From Nocardioides silvaticus (GTDB taxonomy: Bacteria; Actinomycetota; Actinomycetes; Propionibacteriales; Nocardioidaceae): a DNA stretch of 64,000 nucleotides. The stretch lies in assembly GCF_003160695.1 (NCBI RefSeq), contig NZ_QGDD01000004.1, positions 186,001 through 250,000 of the forward strand. Reading direction: 5' to 3'. The position numbers were made by a program, and so were the translations under genes. Below the pieces are notes generated by a model that was not told the origin of the DNA, ran no database searches, and saw nothing but the letters and a program-made list of their open reading frames with translations. Positions 59,591 to 64,000 of this stretch are shown here, in pieces (the first letter of the stretch is position 1; every line of letters starts with the position of its first letter).

Positions 59591-60160
59591 TCAGAACTGC
59601 TCGGCGAGCGCGGTCAGCCTCTCGACGTACGCCCGGAAGTCGATCTCGGGCAGGTTGTGGCCCGGTGCCATGAACCCGACCGACTCGTCGATGCCTTCGC
59701 GCAGGATGTCGGCGTGGCCGGCGTGCCGGGCCAGGTCCTGGATGACGTGGACCAGGACCTGGCCCAGGGTCACTGCCGCGTCGTCACCCCACCACGGCAC
59801 CTCCCCCGGCGCATCGACCGGCAGGGCACCGATGGTCTCGTCGCAGAACGCCTGTATCCGCAGGTAGAGGTCGACGATCCCGTCCTTCGTCTCGTCCGCC
59901 GTGGCGTACCAGTCGGCCTGGGGGTCCGCGTCCCACTGCTCGTCGGTCACGAGACCGGTGGTGTCGTCGAGCGCGCGCCCGAAGGTGGGCCCGAAGTATC
60001 CGTACTCGACGTTCGTGCAGTGCTTGACGATTCCGAGCAGGTTGGTGCCGGTCGGCGTGCGCGGCATCCGCAGCTCCCGCTCCGGCAGGTCGTCGAGCTT
60101 CGTGAGGAGCACCTTCCGCTGCCCCGCCAGGTAGTGCTGCAGCGCTTCCTTCATCTCCAT
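59591..60160 (-). CDS. DinB-like (DUF664) metal-binding four-helix protein
   Basis: A 189-residue DinB-superfamily protein. A four-helix bundle carries the metal-ligand His residues in GIVKHCTNVEYGYF and in QVLVHVIQDLARHAGHADILRE (HxxxH-type). In Bacillus the founding member is DNA-damage induced; actinobacterial members include mycothiol-, maleylpyruvate- and other thiol-linked S-transferases, so that role is possible. ATG 60160 is used; GTG 60163 or 60166 are alternatives. It faces lipB tail to tail and is divergent from the ABC genes. Confidence 0.83.
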   Translation of the reverse strand: MEMKEALQHYLAGQRKVLLTKLDDLPERELRMPRTPTGTNLLGIVKHCTNVEYGYFGPTFGRALDDTTGLVTDEQWDADPQADWYATADETKDGIVDLYLRIQAFCDETIGALPVDAPGEVPWWGDDAAVTLGQVLVHVIQDLARHAGHADILREGIDESVGFMAPGHNLPEIDFRAYVERLTALAEQF

Positions 60161-60233
60161 CACCACAGTTGACCACCTCCCACCCCCGGCGTGTCCCGAG
60201 GCACACCCGCGAGGTTCGTGGTCGGATCGTGCG

Positions 60234-61196
60234 GTGAGCGACCTGGTCATCGAGACGACGGGCCTGCGCAAGGAGTTCAGCAGCGTGCGCGGCGAGAAGC
60301 GGGTCGCCGTCAGCGACCTCGACCTGGCGGTGCCCGCCGGCGGTGTGCACGGCTTCCTCGGGCCGAACGGGTCGGGCAAGACGACGACCATCCGGATGCT
60401 GTTGGGACTGGCCCGGCCGACCCGCGGCACCATGCGGCTCTTCGGCCAGCCGGTGCCCGAGCAGCTGCCGCACGTGATCGGCCGCGTCGGAGCGGTCGTG
60501 GAGTCCCCCAAGTTCTCCCCCAACTTCAGCGGCCGCCGCAACCTCCAGCTGCTCGCCGGCGCGATCGGCGCACCGAGCTCCGTCGTCGACTCGGCGATCG
60601 AGACCGTCAAGCTGGGCGGACGGGAGAAGGACCGCTACAAGGGCTACTCCCTCGGCATGAAGCAGCGGCTCGCGATCGCCGCCACCTTGCTGAAGACGCC
60701 GGACCTGCTCATCCTCGACGAGCCGACCAACGGACTCGACCCGTCCGGCATCCGCGAGATCCGCGAGACCATCCGCGACCTCGGCGAGTCCGGGGTGACT
60801 GTGCTGCTGAGCTCGCACATCCTGGCCGAGGTCCAGCAGGTCTGCACGTCGGCGACGATCATCGGCAACGGACGGCTCCTGGCTTCCGGTCGCGTCGACG
60901 ACCTCCTCGGAGCCGGTACGGCGTACCGCGTCGTGGTGCCGGACCCCGCAGCGGCCGCGGACGTGCTGGCCCGCGCCGAGCTGGAGGTGACACCCCACGA
61001 GGGCACGCTCCACGTCGAAGCGGAACGACCCGAGGAGATCACCCGCGCACTCGGCGAGGCCGGGATCTGGCTGACCGAGCTCACGCCGCTGCGTGCCGAC
61101 CTGGAGTCCTACTTCCTCCGGCTGACCGAGGGCGAGCAGCTCGGCCAGGGCGGTCAGGGCGGCCACGACGGCCACGACAACGGAGCGATCGCATGA
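60234..61196 (+). CDS. ABC transporter ATP-binding protein
   Basis: A 320-residue ATPase. Walker A is GPNGSGKT (about 41-48), the signature SLGMKQR, Walker B LLILDEPTNGLDP and the H-loop LLSSHIL. The C-terminal 80 residues form the accessory domain seen in CcmA/NatA-type exporters. It pairs with the permease that begins within its last codon (ATGA). The substrate is unknown; this type often exports antibiotics, lipids or peptides. The start is GTG. Confidence 0.92.
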   Translation: MSDLVIETTGLRKEFSSVRGEKRVAVSDLDLAVPAGGVHGFLGPNGSGKTTTIRMLLGLARPTRGTMRLFGQPVPEQLPHVIGRVGAVVESPKFSPNFSGRRNLQLLAGAIGAPSSVVDSAIETVKLGGREKDRYKGYSLGMKQRLAIAATLLKTPDLLILDEPTNGLDPSGIREIRETIRDLGESGVTVLLSSHILAEVQQVCTSATIIGNGRLLASGRVDDLLGAGTAYRVVVPDPAAAADVLARAELEVTPHEGTLHVEAERPEEITRALGEAGIWLTELTPLRADLESYFLRLTEGEQLGQGGQGGHDGHDNGAIA

Positions 61197-62197
61197 ACCG
61201 CCTGCTGCGGGTCGAGCTGACCCGGGTCCTGTGCCGGCGGGCCGTGCTCGTGCTCCTCGCGGCCGCAATCGTGGTCCCGGCGGTCATCGGCGTCGCCCGG
61301 GTGCTCAACACCCGCGAGCCCAGCGCCGAGGAGGTCGCCAGGGCGGAGCAGCTCATCGCGGAGGAGCGGGACACCCGCTGGGCCAAGCGCGAGCTCGCGA
61401 GCTGCCAGAAGGACCCGGCGGAGTACTTCGGCGGCGACGTGCCGGAGGGCGACCTGGAGCAGGCCTGCCTGGAGTGGATCGGCCTCAGCCTCGACAACTA
61501 CCTCTACGTCGACCGGCTGGAGCTCGCCGAGGAGCGCGACGAGGGCGCGGGCTTCGCCGTCGTCGTCGTGCTGGCGATCCTGATGATGCTCGCCGGCACC
61601 ACGTTCGCCGGCCATGACTGGGCCAGTGGGTCGGTGAGCAACCAGCTCCTCTTCGAGCCACGTCGACCGCTCGTGTGGACCGCCAAGGGCGTGGTCGTCA
61701 CCGCGGTCGCGGGCGTGTTCTCGGCCGCGGTGCTGACGGTCTACTGGCTGCTGCTCTACGCGGTCGTGACGGCGCGGGACGCCGGGCTCGGCGACGGGGT
61801 GCTGCTCGACTGCCTGCAGAGCGGCTGGCGCGGCGCCGGGGTCGCGGCCGCGGCGGCGCTGGCCGGCTACTCGCTCACCATGCTGTTCCGCAGCACGGTG
61901 GCCGCGCTCGGCGTGCTCCTGGCCGCGAGCGTCGCCGGCGGCATCGTGCTGGCCGTGCTCGGCGTCGACCCCGTCTGGAACCCCGGACTCAACATCGGTG
62001 CCGTGATCCGCGACGGGATGCCGTACTGGACGGAGGGTCCCTGCCCGAACCTCGACGACGGCGTCACCTACGGCGGCGACGTCTGCGAGGTCGAGAAGAC
62101 GCTGTCGCTGGGGCGCGCGGTCCTGTTCCTGGGCACGATGCTGGTGGTCTTCATCGCTGCCTCGCTGGCCTCGTTCCGGCGCCGCGACGTGCCCTGA
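61193..62197 (+). CDS. ABC-2-type permease
   Basis: A 334-residue membrane protein with about six hydrophobic segments (about 17-37, 120-140, 160-190, 215-240, 245-265, 308-328) and a large extracytoplasmic loop after the first segment. It overlaps the ATPase gene by four bases, so the two make one half-transporter pair, each presumably acting as a dimer. No substrate can be given. The pair and the DinB-like gene lie between lipB and lipA, which are adjacent or nearly so in many actinobacteria. Confidence 0.85.
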   Translation: MNRLLRVELTRVLCRRAVLVLLAAAIVVPAVIGVARVLNTREPSAEEVARAEQLIAEERDTRWAKRELASCQKDPAEYFGGDVPEGDLEQACLEWIGLSLDNYLYVDRLELAEERDEGAGFAVVVVLAILMMLAGTTFAGHDWASGSVSNQLLFEPRRPLVWTAKGVVVTAVAGVFSAAVLTVYWLLLYAVVTARDAGLGDGVLLDCLQSGWRGAGVAAAAALAGYSLTMLFRSTVAALGVLLAASVAGGIVLAVLGVDPVWNPGLNIGAVIRDGMPYWTEGPCPNLDDGVTYGGDVCEVEKTLSLGRAVLFLGTMLVVFIAASLASFRRRDVP

Positions 62198-62238
62198 CCG
62201 GCGGCGTTCTCGAGGACGGGAAAACTGGAGGTCGCGGG

Positions 62239-62244
62239 TAGGCT
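62239..62244 (+). promoter_or_regulatory. -10 hexamer for leaderless lipA mRNA
   Basis: TAGGCT ends seven bases before the GTG at 62252. Confidence 0.5.
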
Positions 62245-62251
62245 GGCGGAC

Positions 62252-63208
62252 GTGTCAGCCCCCCTCCCCGAAGGCCGCAAGCTGCTCCGTCTGGAGGTCC
62301 GCAACGCCGAGACCCCGATCGAGCGCAAACCGTCCTGGATCAAGACCAAGGCGAAGATGGGCCCGGAGTACACCGCGCTGCAGAGCCTGGTGAAGTCCGA
62401 AGGTCTGCACACGGTGTGTCAGGAAGCCGGCTGTCCCAACATCTTCGAGTGCTGGGAGGACCGGGAGGCCACCTTCCTCATCGGTGGTGACCAGTGCACC
62501 CGGCGTTGTGACTTCTGCCAGATCGACACCGGCAAGCCGCAGCCGCTGGACCGCGACGAGCCGCGCCGGGTGGCGGAGTCGGTGCGCTCGATGGAGCTGC
62601 GCTATGCCACCATCACCGGCGTCGCCCGTGACGACCTCGCCGACGGCGGCGCGTGGCTGTACGCCGAGACCGTGCGCGCCATCCACGAGCTCAACCCCGG
62701 CACCGGGGTGGAGAACCTGATCCCGGACTTCAACGGTCGTCCCGAGCTGCTGGCCGAGGTGTTCGAGTCGCGCCCGGAGGTGCTGGCCCACAACGTGGAG
62801 ACGGTGCCGCGGATCTTCAAGCGGATCCGCCCGGCGTTCCGCTACGAGCGGTCCCTGGACGTGCTGACCCAGGCTCGCGCGTTCGGGCTGGTGACCAAGT
62901 CCAACCTGATCCTCGGCATGGGCGAGACCCGTGAGGAGGTCAGCCAGGCGATGCGCGACCTCCACGAGGCGGGCACCGAGCTGCTGACCATCACCCAGTA
63001 CCTGCGCCCCTCGGTGCGCCACCACCCCGTGGAGCGGTGGGTCAAGCCGGAGGAGTTCGTCGAGCTCCAGGCCGAGGCGACCGAGATCGGGTTCGCCGGA
63101 GTCCTCTCCGGGCCGCTGGTGCGTTCGTCGTACCGCGCCGGACGGCTGTACCGTCAGGCCGTCGAATCCCGTGAGTCGCAGAAAGAGATGCAGGGCACCA
63201 ACGCATGA
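62252..63208 (+). CDS. lipA: Lipoyl synthase
   Basis: A 318-residue radical-SAM enzyme inserting two sulfurs into octanoyl-lysine. The auxiliary cluster Cys are 56, 61 and 67 ([12 protein letters not shown]) and the radical-SAM Cys 82, 86 and 89 (CTRRCDFC); the terminal Ser ligand lies in VRSSYRAG. Start is GTG with TAGGCT seven bases before it, so it probably has its own leaderless promoter apart from the ABC genes 54 bases upstream. The DUF4191 gene overlaps its stop (ATGA). Confidence 0.95.
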   Translation: MSAPLPEGRKLLRLEVRNAETPIERKPSWIKTKAKMGPEYTALQSLVKSEGLHTVCQEAGCPNIFECWEDREATFLIGGDQCTRRCDFCQIDTGKPQPLDRDEPRRVAESVRSMELRYATITGVARDDLADGGAWLYAETVRAIHELNPGTGVENLIPDFNGRPELLAEVFESRPEVLAHNVETVPRIFKRIRPAFRYERSLDVLTQARAFGLVTKSNLILGMGETREEVSQAMRDLHEAGTELLTITQYLRPSVRHHPVERWVKPEEFVELQAEATEIGFAGVLSGPLVRSSYRAGRLYRQAVESRESQKEMQGTNA

Positions 63209-63915
63209 GTGACACGCAGCTGGACCCGTCGACGATGAGCCGCCGCCGGCAGATCATCGAGACGTTCAAGATGACCAAGCAGGTCGACCGGGCCGCGCCC
63301 TGGTGGATGCTCGGCGCGTTCCTGCTGTTCGGCGGGATCGGCTTCGGCATCTTCTGGCTGCTTCCCGGCAGCGGCACGATCAGCCTGGTCTTCTCGATCA
63401 TCGGCGGCCTGCTGCTCGGCTTCCTCGGCATGATGATCGTCTTCAGCCGCCGCGCCCAGCGGGCGGCGTACGCCCGGCTCGAGGGCCAGGTCGGCGCCGG
63501 TGCCCGCGCCCTGAGCATGCTGCGCCGCGGCTGGCGGGTCGAGGAGGTCGTCGGCTTCACCAAGCAGCAGGACATGGTCCACCGCGTGGTCGGCCCCCCG
63601 GGCATCGTGCTCGTCGGTGAGGGCAACCAGCACCGGCTGCGGCAGCTGATGGCCAGCGAGCGCAAGAAGCACGAGCGCGTCGCCGCCGACTTCCCGGTGC
63701 ACGAGGTCTACGTCGGCAGTGACGAGGGCCAGGTCCCGCTGCCCAAGCTCGTGCGCCACGTGCAGAAGCTCGGTCGTCAGGTGAAGCCCGCCGACCAGAC
63801 CGACCTGCTCCAGCGGCTCAAGGCGCTCGACGCGCAGCGCCCGAAGGTGCCGCTCCCCCGCGGCCCGGTGCCGACCAGCATGAAGGGCATGCGCGGCAAC
63901 CTGCGCGGTCGCTGA
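63205..63915 (+). CDS. DUF4191 membrane protein
   Basis: A 236-residue protein with two adjacent membrane segments (about 34-56 and 59-80) and a cytoplasmic C-terminal domain that begins with [19 protein letters not shown] and continues [32 protein letters not shown]. It always follows lipA in many actinobacteria, including Mycobacterium, but has no established function. It overlaps lipA by four bases. Confidence 0.9.
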   Translation: MSDTQLDPSTMSRRRQIIETFKMTKQVDRAAPWWMLGAFLLFGGIGFGIFWLLPGSGTISLVFSIIGGLLLGFLGMMIVFSRRAQRAAYARLEGQVGAGARALSMLRRGWRVEEVVGFTKQQDMVHRVVGPPGIVLVGEGNQHRLRQLMASERKKHERVAADFPVHEVYVGSDEGQVPLPKLVRHVQKLGRQVKPADQTDLLQRLKALDAQRPKVPLPRGPVPTSMKGMRGNLRGR

Positions 63916-63918
63916 CCC

Positions 63919-64000
63919 TCACCGGTAGCCCCCGTCGCCGAGGCCGGCTTCCTCCTCGGTCTCGTTGCCGCCGGTGAGCTGCTCCCAGCCGTACGACGCG
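63919..64000 (-). CDS. C-terminus of an unidentified protein (partial)
   Basis: A minus-strand frame enters from the window edge and ends at TGA 63919-63921 with SYGWEQLTGGNETEEEAGLG then DGGYR. In related genomes an RDD-family membrane gene lies next to the DUF4191 gene; this tail could be its end, but nothing in 27 residues proves it. It converges on the DUF4191 gene, three bases apart. Confidence 0.5.
   Translation of the reverse strand, partial: ASYGWEQLTGGNETEEEAGLGDGGYR

Overview
The window reads as chromosome of a high-GC actinobacterium, most likely Nocardioides or a close relative. This is inferred from the very high GC content, frequent GTG/TTG starts, many apparent leaderless promoters, F420-type enzymes, an Lhr helicase next to Nei2, and the gene order ftsK - rodZ-like - rimO - pgsA - cinA - clgR. 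No rRNA, tRNA, phage or transposase gene was seen.

Layout. 1-5.2 kb: a partial gene, a VOC protein, a class E/F-like sortase, a TfoX-domain protein, a UvrA paralogue without the UvrB-binding insert, and a membrane protein. 5.2-8.2 kb: a redox/two-component pair, a cNMP-domain histidine kinase overlapping a receiver-thioredoxin-reductase-like fusion whose receiver domain is split by a -1 shift at a GGGCCCC run. 8.3-15.1 kb: VOC protein, lhr, nei2, htpX. 15.1-37.3 kb (minus strand): the conserved cell-division/phospholipid/competence operon, split between pgsA and cinA by about 14.4 kb encoding three large secreted phosphoesterases. 37.5-40.7 kb: a secreted M4 metalloprotease. 40.8-48.4 kb: rnj and dapA, a luciferase-like monooxygenase, a PLP decarboxylase, dfrA and thyA with a lipoprotein gene between them. 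48.1-55.3 kb: gcvT, pepA, lpdA and the E2 component gene (sucB type). 55.3-57.3 kb: a lipoprotein gene and a repeat array of about 930 bp. 57.3-64 kb: an epimerase-like gene, lipB, DinB-like gene, ABC exporter, lipA, DUF4191 protein and a partial gene.

How genes work together. The secreted set (an ExeM/NucH-like nuclease, a UshA-like 5'-nucleotidase, and a 2741-residue protein joining one nuclease and two nucleotidase modules) could take extracellular DNA to nucleosides and phosphate. The two transcription units carry near-identical 5' leaders with the palindrome TTTCGTCACGAAA, suggesting common control, and cinA and clgR follow the second unit by 10 bp, so they may be co-transcribed with it. 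lipB and lipA make the lipoyl cofactor used by the E2 protein, GcvT's glycine cleavage system and LpdA. thyA and dfrA form the dTMP/folate cycle, which gcvT also feeds.

Repeats are a second theme. Three short repeat families lie between genes, and also inside lhr and rimO; one family supplies the stop codons of both htpX and pepA.
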